A DNA stretch of 64,000 nucleotides from Holtiella tumoricola (GCF_027857615.1 NZ_JAQIFT010000061.1:186001-250000); one strand, 5' to 3'; shown: positions 36,420 through 45,793, counted from the stretch's first letter. Numbers and translations: made by a program. The notes: generated by a model not told the origin, from the letters alone.

Positions 36420-36924
36420 TTGGTTAAGTGTGAGGGCATGTAGGCAAGCTTATTGTATTCCAACTTCTGGTCCTCAACTTTTAAGAGAGGCTAAGCTACA
36501 TGATCTATTTTCTAAACATCCTTCATGTGAAAGTGTCTAATCATTTCCGAGTTTAGATCAAAAGTACTATTAATTTTAAAAAGCGTATCTTACTTCATTA
36601 AGTAGCAAAAGACATTGGGACATGCAGTGTAGTAATCTCTCCGCCGTCGCAGTCCACAAAGTGAGGGAGGCATATTCGTAGACTTGATTCAGTGAGCTGG
36701 ATAGGTGTGTTCTCCGGAACCTGCCTACGTAGCTTTCAGATAAGAAATGTTCGAAATGAAAAAATAATGGTTTTAGGTGTGCTGTCTGAACGAAGTGAGT
36801 TCACACCGTTATTATTTTTGAATGAGTTACATTTCTCTGAAAGCGAAGTGAAGCAGGTGAAGGAGAATCCAACTAGCCAACTCACGTAAGTACACTAAAT
36901 ATAAGCCCCTCCTCACTTAACCAA
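36420..36924 (+). ncRNA. Candidate large structured RNA or MITE-like element, ~505 nt
   Basis: The element starts one base after the transaldolase stop codon. Its ends are perfectly complementary: TTGGTTAAGTG (36420-36430) with CACTTAACCAA (36914-36924), continued by GAGGGC with GCCCCTC. Inside is a long nested arm: GTGAG (36692-36696)/CTCAC (36881-36885); TGG/CCA; TAG/CTA; TTCTCC (36710-36715)/GGAGAA (36862-36867); CCTGC (36720-36724)/GCAGG (36853-36857); GCTTTCAG (36732-36739)/CTGAAAGC (36837-36844); AGAAATGT (36743-36750)/ACATTTCT (36829-36836); AATAAT/ATTATT; GGTGTG (36776-36781)/CACACC (36802-36807). Such ordered nesting across 190 bases is hard to explain by chance. A 65-codon frame at 36692-36889 lies in this arm and is not taken as a gene. 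Class unknown. Confidence 0.55.
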
Positions 36925-36945
36925 ATATTTATTACCTAAAATTAT

Positions 36946-36977
36946 AAAAGAGGACTGTATATTTACAGTCCTCTTTT
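36946..36977. terminator. Bidirectional terminator between the structured element and the asparaginase gene
   Basis: Stem AAAAGAGGACTGTA (36946-36959) with TACAGTCCTCTTTT (36964-36977), with A and T runs on either side. It also reaches the stop codon of the asparaginase gene. Confidence 0.92.
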
Positions 36978-37969
36978 TATAGTACGTAACTCTCTTCTGA
37001 GAAGAGTTTTTTGATCTCTTCTATATCTTGTGTTTTTCCTAAACCAAGCATCAATTTGATACGTGCTTTCGGTCCTCTCATTTCACCACCCATGATGGCA
37101 CCTAAGTCTGAGAGTTCTTTACCGCCTCCTGCATAGCCATAGGATTCAAAGACACGACCTGAACTACATCTTGATACAATAACAACTACTACACCTTTTG
37201 AAAGAGCATACTTCACACCTTCTAGCATTTTAAGAGGTAAGTTTCCTCTTCCCATTGCTTCTACAATAATGCCTTTTGCACCTGCATCTACTGAGAGTCT
37301 AATAAATCTATCATCCATATCTAATACTGTTTTAATTAAGTCTACTCTACGTTCAACAGTATTTGTATCTATATGTTGTCTAAATGCAATATCTCTATAA
37401 ACAATCAAATCATTGGTATCAATAATTCCAAGTGGACCATATGGAGATTGGAATGTGTTAAGAGATAATGTATTGGTTTTTGTTACTTCTGAAGCAATAT
37501 TAACTTCATTATTTAACACAACGAGTACACCTTTATCAATAGCTTTAGGTGAAATTGCTGTACATACTGCGGCTGCTAAATTACTTGAACCATCATAGCC
37601 GAGTTCTGAACTATTACGCATTGCTCCAACTACAACAACAGGTTTATGATGTCTTATTGTAAGGTCTAAGAAATACGCTGTTTCTTCTAATGTATCTGTT
37701 CCATGTGTTACAATAACACCTGTAATATCTTGTCTATCTAATGTTTGTTTAATAAGATTTTTAAGTTCTAGTAACTTATTAAAGGTCATATGTGGACCTG
37801 GAATCTCACAAAAATTTACTACTTCTATATCTGCTAATTTATCTATATTTGATACCATAGATAAAATTTGTTCTCCTGACAACGTTGGAATAGCCGCTCC
37901 TATCGTGTCATCTACTGTCATTGAAATAGTCCCGCCTGTAAAGATAATACATACTTTTGGCTTATGCAT
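36977..37969 (-). CDS. L-asparaginase (type I/II asparaginase family)
   Basis: A 330-residue asparaginase hydrolysing L-asparagine to aspartate and ammonia. Both threonine motifs are seen: IIFTGGTISM (T14) and VVTHGTDTLEETAYFLDL (the THGTDT signature near residue 92). It lacks a signal peptide and is therefore a cytoplasmic form. The C-terminal domain has GVVVVIVSRCSSGRV and other typical segments. AAGGGGTGAC precedes the ATG. It is monocistronic. Confidence 0.93.
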   Translation of the reverse strand: MHKPKVCIIFTGGTISMTVDDTIGAAIPTLSGEQILSMVSNIDKLADIEVVNFCEIPGPHMTFNKLLELKNLIKQTLDRQDITGVIVTHGTDTLEETAYFLDLTIRHHKPVVVVGAMRNSSELGYDGSSNLAAAVCTAISPKAIDKGVLVVLNNEVNIASEVTKTNTLSLNTFQSPYGPLGIIDTNDLIVYRDIAFRQHIDTNTVERRVDLIKTVLDMDDRFIRLSVDAGAKGIIVEAMGRGNLPLKMLEGVKYALSKGVVVVIVSRCSSGRVFESYGYAGGGKELSDLGAIMGGEMRGPKARIKLMLGLGKTQDIEEIKKLFSEESYVL

Positions 37970-38111
37970 ATAGTCACCCCTTGTTGTTTTACTTCCTCCA
38001 TCATATCTATATTTGTCCTTAATTTCAAGGATTTTATCACCTTGTTATGTTTCTAGCATAAACTATATAAGCTAAGGCTTTTGTTATGCTATTCACTAAG
38101 GAGGTGAATGT

Positions 38112-39014
38112 ATGTCACTTAAATTACCTTTAATTTTTATTCCTGGTTTATTTGGTTCTTTAGGATCAGAAGTTATACCCCATACTGGCAAATGGCATTT
38201 TGGACCTTCACGCTATACAGGTGTTCGCTTTATAAAAGAAATGGAGAAGCAAGGTTATATTCTTAATAAAAATTTCTTTATTATGTTTTATAACTGGCGC
38301 CAAAGCACTAAAGACGTTGCTGAACTAGCTCTCGCTCCTCTTATTTATAAAGTACTTAAACTAAATGGTTGTACAAAAGTTAATTTACTTTGTCATGGTA
38401 CGGGTGGGTTGATTGGCCGTTATTACATTCAATCTGACCTTTTTACTCCCAGTATTAAACATTTGATTTTAGTTGGTACACCCAATGCTGGTTTTGTAGC
38501 GCCTTTTAATTACTTAAGTGGTGGTAACTTTCCTTATCCTTTTGCTGGTGAACCTGATTTTATTTCTCTCAATCTAACGCTTTTTCTTAAGATTATTAGT
38601 ACGAGTGAATTTCCTGCTTTATCTGAATTTCTTCCGTCTAAAAGTTATGGAGATTATTTAATATATTCTCGTGGACAAGACTTCTTCTCTATACCTTATC
38701 AATCTATGCAACTTCAAAATACTTTTCTCGATGATCTAAATACATCTAGCAATTTACTTCAAGAACGTGTCTCTAAAGTTATACTTGTTGGAGGCCGTAG
38801 TTGTAACACTGTGGATACGCTTCAAGTTTTCCCCGCTTGTTCTCTTGATAAGTGGAGTGATGGAAAAGTTATAGATTGTACCTCGACACTTGAAGGCGAT
38901 AGCTGTACACCTCTAAAAAGTGTACTTGCCTGTCCTGGGGAAGAGTATCTATTTAATGTAGATTATGGTGAACTTCTACTCCAAGCAGCTAATTTACTAC
39001 CTGCTTTAATCTAG
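38112..39014 (+). CDS. Lipase/acyltransferase-like alpha/beta-hydrolase lacking the catalytic Ser
   Basis: A 300-residue protein resembling PGAP1/LCAT-type lipases: an N-terminal IFIPGLFGSLG oxyanion region, then NLLCHGTGGLIGRYYIQSD, which aligns with the family's nucleophile elbow (usually GHSMGGLVARYY). Here the Ser position is Gly96 and the first Gly is Cys94, so the normal GxSxG centre is missing. The rest of the fold, including LILVGTPNAGF, is intact and the frame is unbroken. No signal peptide is visible. AAGGAGGTGAATGT precedes the ATG. It may be a pseudoenzyme or use another residue. Confidence 0.8.
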   Translation: MSLKLPLIFIPGLFGSLGSEVIPHTGKWHFGPSRYTGVRFIKEMEKQGYILNKNFFIMFYNWRQSTKDVAELALAPLIYKVLKLNGCTKVNLLCHGTGGLIGRYYIQSDLFTPSIKHLILVGTPNAGFVAPFNYLSGGNFPYPFAGEPDFISLNLTLFLKIISTSEFPALSEFLPSKSYGDYLIYSRGQDFFSIPYQSMQLQNTFLDDLNTSSNLLQERVSKVILVGGRSCNTVDTLQVFPACSLDKWSDGKVIDCTSTLEGDSCTPLKSVLACPGEEYLFNVDYGELLLQAANLLPALI

Positions 39015-39054
39015 CCTTTTATCTTCTTGTCTACCTTAAACTACTGATCTACTT

Positions 39055-41643
39055 TTACCTTAATGTGTTTTCCTGTTCGTCCCAAAAGCCCTCTACTTGT
39101 TCTGTAACATATCTTAGTTGGGTACACTTTCTATCTGAATACTCTGCCGGCATTAAGCTACTATATAACGGTGTATTGAAGCGGTCATCTATTAAAAGGA
39201 TGACCCCTTTATCTTTTTCTGTACGGATTAATCGTCCTATTGCCTGAAGTACCTTATTCATACCTGGATAAGTATAGGCATAGTGATAGCCTTCTTTTTC
39301 TTGATCTTCAAAATGATATTTAATAAGGTCCTTCTCTAATCCAATCTGAGGCAAACCTACACTTACTATAACTACGCCAATAAGACGGTCTTCTGTCAAA
39401 TCTATCCCCTCAGAAAAGATACCTCCTAATACGCAAAATCCTATTTTTGTCTTAGTTGGATTCTTTTCAAACTGAGCTAGAAAGGCTTCACGTGCCTCTT
39501 CATCCATATTGGTATCTTGCATAATCAGCTCAATTTTTGGACTATCCTCTTTATGCCATTGCTGTCCTTGTACTCTCTCTATTCCTTCTTGCTTAACCTC
39601 TCGTCTGCTTATCATATACGGGATCTCTTCTTCTACTAGCTGTATACTTGTTGTACTGGAATTTTCTTGTCCTACTTGTTGCATACTGCTTTCAGATAGA
39701 ACCTCTTGTTCTCCTTGTTCCATACTGCTTTTACATGAGACCTCTTGTCCTACGTCTAAATTTGTCTCTCCATAGTATTCCATATAGTATGCATATACAT
39801 CTTTCATGTACTTATAAGATGGGAAGAACACCATATAATTCCCTACTTTAGCTTGGCTTACTTTTATAATGTACTCACAAATCTTCTTATAGCTACCCTC
39901 TCTATGCTGATATCTAGTAGAGACATCTGTTGCCATAAGTTTCAGGGACTTGGTCTGATCAAATGGTGAAGGAAGCGTAATAGCTCTCTCCCCTTCGCCA
40001 CTTAACATGTACTTATAGTAATCAATAGGCATCAATGTGGCAGAAAAGAATATAACACTTTTACAAGCACTTACCATATTTCCAATTAAATAAGATGGAT
40101 CCATACAGAATAACTTAAAAATAATATCTCCATCCACTTGATCTGCATAAGTAATATATCTCTCATCAAAAAATTCATAGATTTTATTAAAGTTATAGGC
40201 TCTAAAATAAAGCTCTAATAAGTCTTGTGGTAACTTATGCATAGCACCTTTTTGAAGTTTCTTATCACACTCATTAATAAACTGTCTCACCATACGATTA
40301 AACCTTGTGGGTGCTTCTTTGCTAATCATACTTCCCGTTAAGTCAATGTAGTCTTTTCTTATGCTTAGTAAATACTCATTTAGCTTGCCTAGCTCCTTTG
40401 AAATAGTAGGGTATTGCTTACTGACAGATTTTTTAACACTCAAAAATTGCCTTTTAGACAAACTTTCTGAGTACATTTCTCTTGCACGATCAACTAAGTT
40501 ATGGGCTTCATCTACCAATATTACAAAATCCCTTTGGTCTAGAAAACGTTTTAAAGCAACTGTTGGGTCAAAGATATAGTTATAATCACAAATAACCACA
40601 TCGGCATAGATGGCAAGGTCAAGGGATAGCTCAAAAGGACACACATTATACTTTTTGGCATAGTCCTCTATTACATCTCTTGTAAATAGGTCTGTATGTG
40701 TAATCGCATCATAGACTGCTTCATCTACACGATCAAAGTGTCCTTCTGCATAGTGACAAAAGTCTGGATGGCAGCTTCTTTCATCCAAAAAGCATATCTT
40801 ATCCTTCGCTGTTAAAGTAATGGCTTTAACCCTAGTTCCCTTATCATAAATCATCTGAATGCTTTTTTCTGCAACAGTTCTCGTAATGGTCTTAGCTGTA
40901 AGATAAAAGATTTTACCCACATGCCCTTCACCCATTGCTTTAAGGGCAGGAAAAAGCGTAGATATGGTTTTTCCTATCCCTGTAGGTGCATTCACGTAGA
41001 GGTTAGACTCATTGGTAATACTCTTATACACATTAACGGCCAGCTCTCTTTGTCCTATGCGATAGCCTTCAAAAGGAAAGGTCAATGCCTTCAAATAGCT
41101 TGTCCTCTCCTTGCTCCAGTCCATATAAAAACGTATCCATATTGCATACTTTTCTATTATTTCTTTAAAGAAACACTCTAACTCATCGAATTGATATACT
41201 TTAAGTAAATGCTTAGTTTCCTTTGTATCCAAATTATAATAGGTTAGTCTTACATTCATATCTTTTAGATGGTTTTGTGCAGCATAAAAGTAGGCATAGC
41301 ATTTCGCTTGTGCCCAGTGAAGTGGATTATAATCTTCATCTATAACCTCTAAGCTTGTCCTTGTAGATTTAATTTCATCAATGGTTACAGCAATCAAATC
41401 ACGAATAATACCATCTGCTCTTCCTTCTACGACAAAGGTAATATCCTGTGCTACATATTCATGAACAAGCTTAACTTCTTTCTCATAATTTGCGTCCATA
41501 GCATTTTGAATTTTCTTATGAGCCTTAGTCCCCTCTACTGCTCTGGCACGACTCACAAAAGATGCAAAGATGCTCCCTGAACGCATTACAAATTCTACAA
41601 GTTCTCTAACCGATATGTTAACTAACCCATCTGTAATACGCAT
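39055..41643 (-). CDS. XPD/DinG-like DNA helicase with N-terminal nuclease-like domain
   Basis: An 862-residue superfamily 2 helicase. The first ~120 residues carry a PD-(D/E)xK-like nuclease motif (VEGRADGIIRD, then IDEIKSTR). Then come Walker A (NAPTGIGKT), a cysteine group suited to a 4Fe-4S cluster (CFLDERSCHPDFC and NVCPFELS), the DEAH box (VDEAHNL), and helicase motifs V-VI (EGIDLTEDRLIGVVIVSVG; QAIGRLIRTEKD). This plan fits bacterial Rad3/XPD-type repair helicases. Between about residues 630 and 690 it has an extra Glu/Gln/Ser-rich segment built of 13-residue repeats. AAAAGGAAC precedes the ATG. It is monocistronic. Confidence 0.92.
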   Translation of the reverse strand: MRITDGLVNISVRELVEFVMRSGSIFASFVSRARAVEGTKAHKKIQNAMDANYEKEVKLVHEYVAQDITFVVEGRADGIIRDLIAVTIDEIKSTRTSLEVIDEDYNPLHWAQAKCYAYFYAAQNHLKDMNVRLTYYNLDTKETKHLLKVYQFDELECFFKEIIEKYAIWIRFYMDWSKERTSYLKALTFPFEGYRIGQRELAVNVYKSITNESNLYVNAPTGIGKTISTLFPALKAMGEGHVGKIFYLTAKTITRTVAEKSIQMIYDKGTRVKAITLTAKDKICFLDERSCHPDFCHYAEGHFDRVDEAVYDAITHTDLFTRDVIEDYAKKYNVCPFELSLDLAIYADVVICDYNYIFDPTVALKRFLDQRDFVILVDEAHNLVDRAREMYSESLSKRQFLSVKKSVSKQYPTISKELGKLNEYLLSIRKDYIDLTGSMISKEAPTRFNRMVRQFINECDKKLQKGAMHKLPQDLLELYFRAYNFNKIYEFFDERYITYADQVDGDIIFKLFCMDPSYLIGNMVSACKSVIFFSATLMPIDYYKYMLSGEGERAITLPSPFDQTKSLKLMATDVSTRYQHREGSYKKICEYIIKVSQAKVGNYMVFFPSYKYMKDVYAYYMEYYGETNLDVGQEVSCKSSMEQGEQEVLSESSMQQVGQENSSTTSIQLVEEEIPYMISRREVKQEGIERVQGQQWHKEDSPKIELIMQDTNMDEEAREAFLAQFEKNPTKTKIGFCVLGGIFSEGIDLTEDRLIGVVIVSVGLPQIGLEKDLIKYHFEDQEKEGYHYAYTYPGMNKVLQAIGRLIRTEKDKGVILLIDDRFNTPLYSSLMPAEYSDRKCTQLRYVTEQVEGFWDEQENTLR
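39627..39743. repeat. 39-bp tandem repeat inside the helicase gene
   Basis: Three tandem units of 39 bases: 39627-39665 (diverged), 39666-39704 and 39705-39743 (closely similar), with a partial fourth unit after 39743. The period is a multiple of three, so it encodes a 13-residue repeat of the type (V/E)GQEVxxxSSMQQ without breaking the frame. Confidence 0.85.
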
Positions 41644-41864
41644 AGTGTGTTCCTTTTCTTTTATCTTGATCTATCTTATTTTGTTTTTCTGTTCTTGTCT
41701 GTATTCTATTATACTGCTTTTATTAATTTCAAAATAGCCTTAGCCCTAATAACTTTATTCAATACTCAAAAACTAGGTTTTTAGTATAACTTATTTATTG
41801 AAACATCTAATCTTATAGTATAGACTTAGAAATAATAATTTCAAAGACACTGGTGGAAACGTAG

Positions 41865-42908
41865 ATGTTTTTAGAGGATGAAGAAAAGATTTTCATAAGA
41901 TTAGCTGATGAAAAACTAACTACAGAGAAAGTTAAAAGCCTTATCGACTTTTGCTTTAAAGAAAGTGACGAAATTGTACTTTGTCAACTAAAGGTTGGTG
42001 ACCGCTCACCAAAGGTATTAAATAACATTCAATTACTTAGGTATGAAGAAACAAATCAAACCCACTGCACACAAGGTCCTCTTACTACTATTTTTCACAT
42101 AAAAAATGATTATCAAATTAAGCATAAATTTGATACGCTAAAGGATATTTATGAGCAGCTCCACATTGATGAGGTAGGTACCGAAATCGTAGAAGACCCT
42201 GCTTTTTATAAACAGGGTGAATTACTTTGTTCTATTTGTTCTCATGAAAAAATAGGATGCTTATTTTTAACCAAAGATCAATACAACATCTTTTATCATT
42301 TACGTATTCCACATGATCTCTATAATGTTAAAGAACAGCCTAGCTTTGAAGATCTTCTCAAGGAATACGCTTATCAAGACAGAACAAAACTAAGTATGGT
42401 AAACCCCACGATACAGTCTATACCTGATAACATAGGGCAATTAACCTACTTAAAAAGCTTAGAAATTTTTAGTAATCAATTGGTATCTTTGAATGTGTCC
42501 TTAGAAAAACTAATACACTTAGAACTTTTAAGATTAACAAGAAATAAAGTTAAAAATTTAGGTTTTAACATCGGTAAACTAAAAAATCTAAAAGTATTAG
42601 ACTTAGGTGCCATGCCTCTTGAACACTTTCCTAACGAAATTACTAAACTTCCTCTATTGCAAGAGCTGTATTTAGATGGCTTACAAACCAATAAAGTACC
42701 TGAATCACTTATGAATTTAAAGCATTTAAAAGTACTTGTACTCCCTGATCTAGATCATACTCAGTATTCTCCAGCTTTTATAAAGTTTGTTGAGAAATTA
42801 AAGCCTAAAAAGAATACAATCTCATTAAAAGATATATTGGGTGAAGAAGCTTGGAATAATCTAGTCGAATCTGGTAACTGCCTTATTCGAAACGATAATA
42901 ACCTTTAA
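41865..42908 (+). CDS. Leucine-rich-repeat protein
   Basis: A 347-residue protein with an N-terminal region of about 180 residues of unknown fold and a C-terminal leucine-rich repeat domain at about residues 185-300. Repeats of ~23 residues are seen: LTYLKSLEIFSNQLVSL, LIHLELLRLTRNKVKNL, LKNLKVLDLGAMPLEHF, LPLLQELYLDGLQTNKV, LKHLKVLVLPDL. LRR domains bind other proteins. No signal or membrane segment is seen. The ribosome binding site (GGTGGAAACGTAG) is only fair. No partner gene is suggested by the context. Confidence 0.85.
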   Translation: MFLEDEEKIFIRLADEKLTTEKVKSLIDFCFKESDEIVLCQLKVGDRSPKVLNNIQLLRYEETNQTHCTQGPLTTIFHIKNDYQIKHKFDTLKDIYEQLHIDEVGTEIVEDPAFYKQGELLCSICSHEKIGCLFLTKDQYNIFYHLRIPHDLYNVKEQPSFEDLLKEYAYQDRTKLSMVNPTIQSIPDNIGQLTYLKSLEIFSNQLVSLNVSLEKLIHLELLRLTRNKVKNLGFNIGKLKNLKVLDLGAMPLEHFPNEITKLPLLQELYLDGLQTNKVPESLMNLKHLKVLVLPDLDHTQYSPAFIKFVEKLKPKKNTISLKDILGEEAWNNLVESGNCLIRNDNNL

Positions 42909-42929
42909 AACAATCTATCAAATAGCATA

Positions 42930-42968
42930 TTAAAAAGAGAGCGATAAGTATGCATCGCTCTCTTTTTA
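42930..42968. terminator. Bidirectional terminator between the LRR gene and topB
   Basis: Perfect 14-bp stem AAAAAGAGAGCGAT/ATCGCTCTCTTTTT (42932-42945 and 42954-42967). Confidence 0.93.
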
Positions 42969-42975
42969 ATGTGTT

Positions 42976-45150
42976 CTATTTCTTATTTAGATTTGCAAAT
43001 AAATCCGCAAAAGCGAAGTTACCTTCATCTTCTTTTTGTTGTTGCTTAAGGTATTTTTGTACAGATTTCTTGTCACCTTTACCTTGTTTATCTTTAAAGC
43101 GATTATTAAAGGTACTTGCCTTTTCTCTAAAGGTACAAGTTGTACATACATAGATTTGCCCATCTCCTTGACCGCGTAACTCAAGTTTTTTGTGACACTC
43201 TGGGCAATGTGCATTTGTAAACTTACTTACATTTTCTCTATAGCCACATGCTCTATCTTGGCATACATAGAGTTTACCATGCTTACCTTTAACTTCAAGT
43301 AGACTCTTACCACAGTCAGGACAACGTTTGCCTACTATATTATCATGTTTAAACTTATCTGTACTCTCTTTTACTGTGTCAACTAATTCACCGCTATACT
43401 TGCGCATACGTGTAATAAAGTCTTTTGGATTTTGTTTGCCTTTACTAATAAGCTCTAGTTCTCTTTCCCATTTAGCTGTAAGAAGAGGTGTTTTGAGTTC
43501 TTCTGGTACAAGGTCTATAAGTTGCTTACCTTTTGAAGTTGGTACGATGCTATTACCGCTTTTCTCAATGTAGAACATATTATAGAGTTTTTCTATAATG
43601 TCTGCACGTGTCGCAACAGTACCAATACCACCTGTTTCTCCAAGTGTTTTGGCTGCTTCTTTGCTTACCTTTACATACTTATGTGGGCTTTCCATTGCAG
43701 ATAAAAGTGTCGCTTCACTAAAACGTGCTGGTGGCTTAGTTTGAAGTTTATTGCATTCAACGTTCACTATTTTTAAGCTATCGCCTACTTTTACTTCTGG
43801 TAGACGTGTGTTATCACTTTCACCTTCTTTAGTTTCTTCTTCACCTTTTTCATAAACAATTTTAAACCCTTGATTGATCATTACTTGGCCTTTTGTTACA
43901 AAGGTTTCTTCTCCTGATTTAGCCTCAATAGTGGTTTGTTTGTACTCACAAGGAGGAAGCATCACACTTAAGAAACGTTTAACAACAAGTTCATAAATTT
44001 TGCGTTCATCATTTGAAAGCTTTGAGAGCATAATGCTTTCTTCTGTTGGGATAATCGCATGGTGGTCAGATACTTTGTTATTATCTACAAAGTGTTTGCC
44101 TGTCTTAATCCCATTTTTAAGTACAGCCTGTACAGCTGGGCGGAAGTTCCCTACATTGACAGCCTGTAATCTGTCTTTAAGTGTAGGTACTATGTCCTGG
44201 GAAATATACTTTGAATCTGTACGAGGGTAAGTTAATACTTTGTAATTTTCATAAAGTCTTTGCATAATATTAAGGGTTTCTTTTGGACTCATACCATACA
44301 ATCTATTTGCATCTCGTTGTAATTCTGTTAAATCGTATAAGCCAGGTGCATAGGCTTTTTTATCTTTTTCATCTACCTTCACAATCTGAAGTGACTTACC
44401 TTCAAGTTGATTTTTAAGCTTCTTTGCTTCTTCTTCATTCCAAATATTAGGCCCTTTAGTGCCTTGCCACATTAAGCTAAAGCTTGGTGTTTTCACTTTG
44501 ATGTTAAAGTAATCTTCAGCTTTAAAGTTTTTGATCTCTTCTTCTCTTGTTACAATCATAGCAAGTGCTGCTGACTGTACACGTCCTGCTGAAAGTTGGG
44601 CATTATATTTACAAGTCAACGCACGGGTCACATTAAGTCCCACTAACCAGTCACCTTCTGCACGACACACTGCAGCCTCATAAAGATTATGATAATCTTT
44701 GGCTGGTTTTAAGTTTTTAAATCCTTCTAAAATAGCTTTATCTGTAACAGATGAAATCCAAAGACGCTTCATTGGCTTATTCACTTTTGCTTTTTCAATA
44801 ATCCATCTTGCTACAAGTTCTCCTTCACGCCCAGCATCTGTTGCAATAATAATCTCATCGACATCTTTACGTTGCATTTGCTCTTTTACGCTATTAAACT
44901 GCTTACCTGCACCTTTAAGTACAACTAACTTCATTTGTTTTGGAAGCATCGGGAGGCTTTCCATACTCCAAGTTTTATATCTATCATCATAAGCCTCTGG
45001 GTCAGCAAGACCTACAAGATGCCCAAGTGCCCATGTCACAATATAATCATTACCTTCTATATATCCATTACCCTTTTTGCTACACTTTAAAACTCGTGCT
45101 ATGTCACGTGCAACACTAGGCTTTTCTGCTAAAACAAGTTTTTTTGCCAT
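42976..45150 (-). CDS. topB: DNA topoisomerase III (type IA)
   Basis: A 724-residue type IA topoisomerase. The Toprim domain starts KLVLAEKPSVARDIARVL and holds IIATDAGREGELVARWI; the catalytic Tyr is in VLTYPRTDSKYIS (about Y307). Two C-terminal zinc-finger-like Cys sets (CPDCGKSLLEVKGKHGKLYVC and CPECHKKLELRG...CTTC) follow. The start is set at the ATG at 45150, which has AAGGAGTACATTAAAC upstream and begins the conserved sequence; an in-frame ATG 39 bases earlier is less likely. It relaxes and decatenates DNA. Confidence 0.95.
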   Translation of the reverse strand: MAKKLVLAEKPSVARDIARVLKCSKKGNGYIEGNDYIVTWALGHLVGLADPEAYDDRYKTWSMESLPMLPKQMKLVVLKGAGKQFNSVKEQMQRKDVDEIIIATDAGREGELVARWIIEKAKVNKPMKRLWISSVTDKAILEGFKNLKPAKDYHNLYEAAVCRAEGDWLVGLNVTRALTCKYNAQLSAGRVQSAALAMIVTREEEIKNFKAEDYFNIKVKTPSFSLMWQGTKGPNIWNEEEAKKLKNQLEGKSLQIVKVDEKDKKAYAPGLYDLTELQRDANRLYGMSPKETLNIMQRLYENYKVLTYPRTDSKYISQDIVPTLKDRLQAVNVGNFRPAVQAVLKNGIKTGKHFVDNNKVSDHHAIIPTEESIMLSKLSNDERKIYELVVKRFLSVMLPPCEYKQTTIEAKSGEETFVTKGQVMINQGFKIVYEKGEEETKEGESDNTRLPEVKVGDSLKIVNVECNKLQTKPPARFSEATLLSAMESPHKYVKVSKEAAKTLGETGGIGTVATRADIIEKLYNMFYIEKSGNSIVPTSKGKQLIDLVPEELKTPLLTAKWERELELISKGKQNPKDFITRMRKYSGELVDTVKESTDKFKHDNIVGKRCPDCGKSLLEVKGKHGKLYVCQDRACGYRENVSKFTNAHCPECHKKLELRGQGDGQIYVCTTCTFREKASTFNNRFKDKQGKGDKKSVQKYLKQQQKEDEGNFAFADLFANLNKK

Positions 45151-45208
45151 GTTTAATGTACTCCTTTTCGTTGTATCTTGTTCTATCATAACATACCTTC
45201 TAAAAACA

Positions 45209-45240
45209 ATAAAAGGTTGCTTAGATAAGCAACCTTTATT
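45209..45240 (-). terminator. Terminator of the DUF421 gene
   Basis: Stem AAAGGTTGCTTA/TAAGCAACCTTT (45212-45223 and 45226-45237). It overlaps the last codons of the DUF421 gene; read on the minus strand a weak T run follows. Confidence 0.7.
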
Positions 45241-45793
45241 CTCCTCTTCCCTTAATAATTTCTTCTGCTGTTAAGTTTACTCTATTTTTAATATCTTCAC
45301 TTAATACCTCATTGAGAATATAAACCATATCTTGTACACGTAATGGCTCAGCCCCTGGTGTTAAACGAAAACCAAATTCTCCATTAGATTCTAACGTACC
45401 CTCTTCTACATATTCTAACTTGGGTATACCTTCTTGACGTAGCCTTGAAAGTACCTCCTCTTTTGTTAATCGAAGCTTTTTAAGCTTTGCTTCATCAAAC
45501 TTCCCATCTTGTATGATAATTATTTTATTGCCTACTGCCAGCTTTTTAAACCACTTCATATAGAATGAAGCCACTTCAAATATAATTAGTAAAAGAATAT
45601 AAATAGTCGCTGTAGCTATAGTCTTTTTAATATCCTTATCTGCAAAAGGTTCTACAATGATTGCACCTATTGAAATAATCATTACTGTCTGTGCAATGGT
45701 CATTTGAGCAATCGATCTACGTCCTGTAAGCCTAAGTAAAAAAACTGCTACCACAAATAAAATAATAGGTTTAAGTAAAAAAGGAATTTCCAT
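45236..45793 (-). CDS. DUF421 (YetF/YrbG-like) membrane protein
   Basis: A 185-residue protein with three N-terminal hydrophobic segments (about residues 5-85) and a C-terminal cytoplasmic alpha/beta domain. The conserved FLLRLTGRRSIAQMTIAQ near residue 20 and VGNKIIIIQDGKFDEAKLKKL define the DUF421 family. Bacillus relatives are found in spore or stress contexts, with unclear function. GGTGAGGAGTGATAAG precedes the ATG. It is monocistronic, divergent from the DUF1622 gene. Confidence 0.88.
   Translation of the reverse strand: MEIPFLLKPIILFVVAVFLLRLTGRRSIAQMTIAQTVMIISIGAIIVEPFADKDIKKTIATATIYILLLIIFEVASFYMKWFKKLAVGNKIIIIQDGKFDEAKLKKLRLTKEEVLSRLRQEGIPKLEYVEEGTLESNGEFGFRLTPGAEPLRVQDMVYILNEVLSEDIKNRVNLTAEEIIKGRGE

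Noticed and set aside
36692..36889. 65-codon plus-strand open frame
   Set aside because: It coincides with the self-complementary arm of the structured element and has no ribosome binding site; composition reflects the inverted repeats.
39627..39743. CRISPR array
   Set aside because: The 39-bp units are directly abutting, without spacers, and are in frame inside a conserved gene.
45151..45189. Upstream start of topoisomerase III
   Set aside because: The extra 13 residues precede the conserved MAKKLVLAEKPS start, and the AAGGAG site lies inside them.
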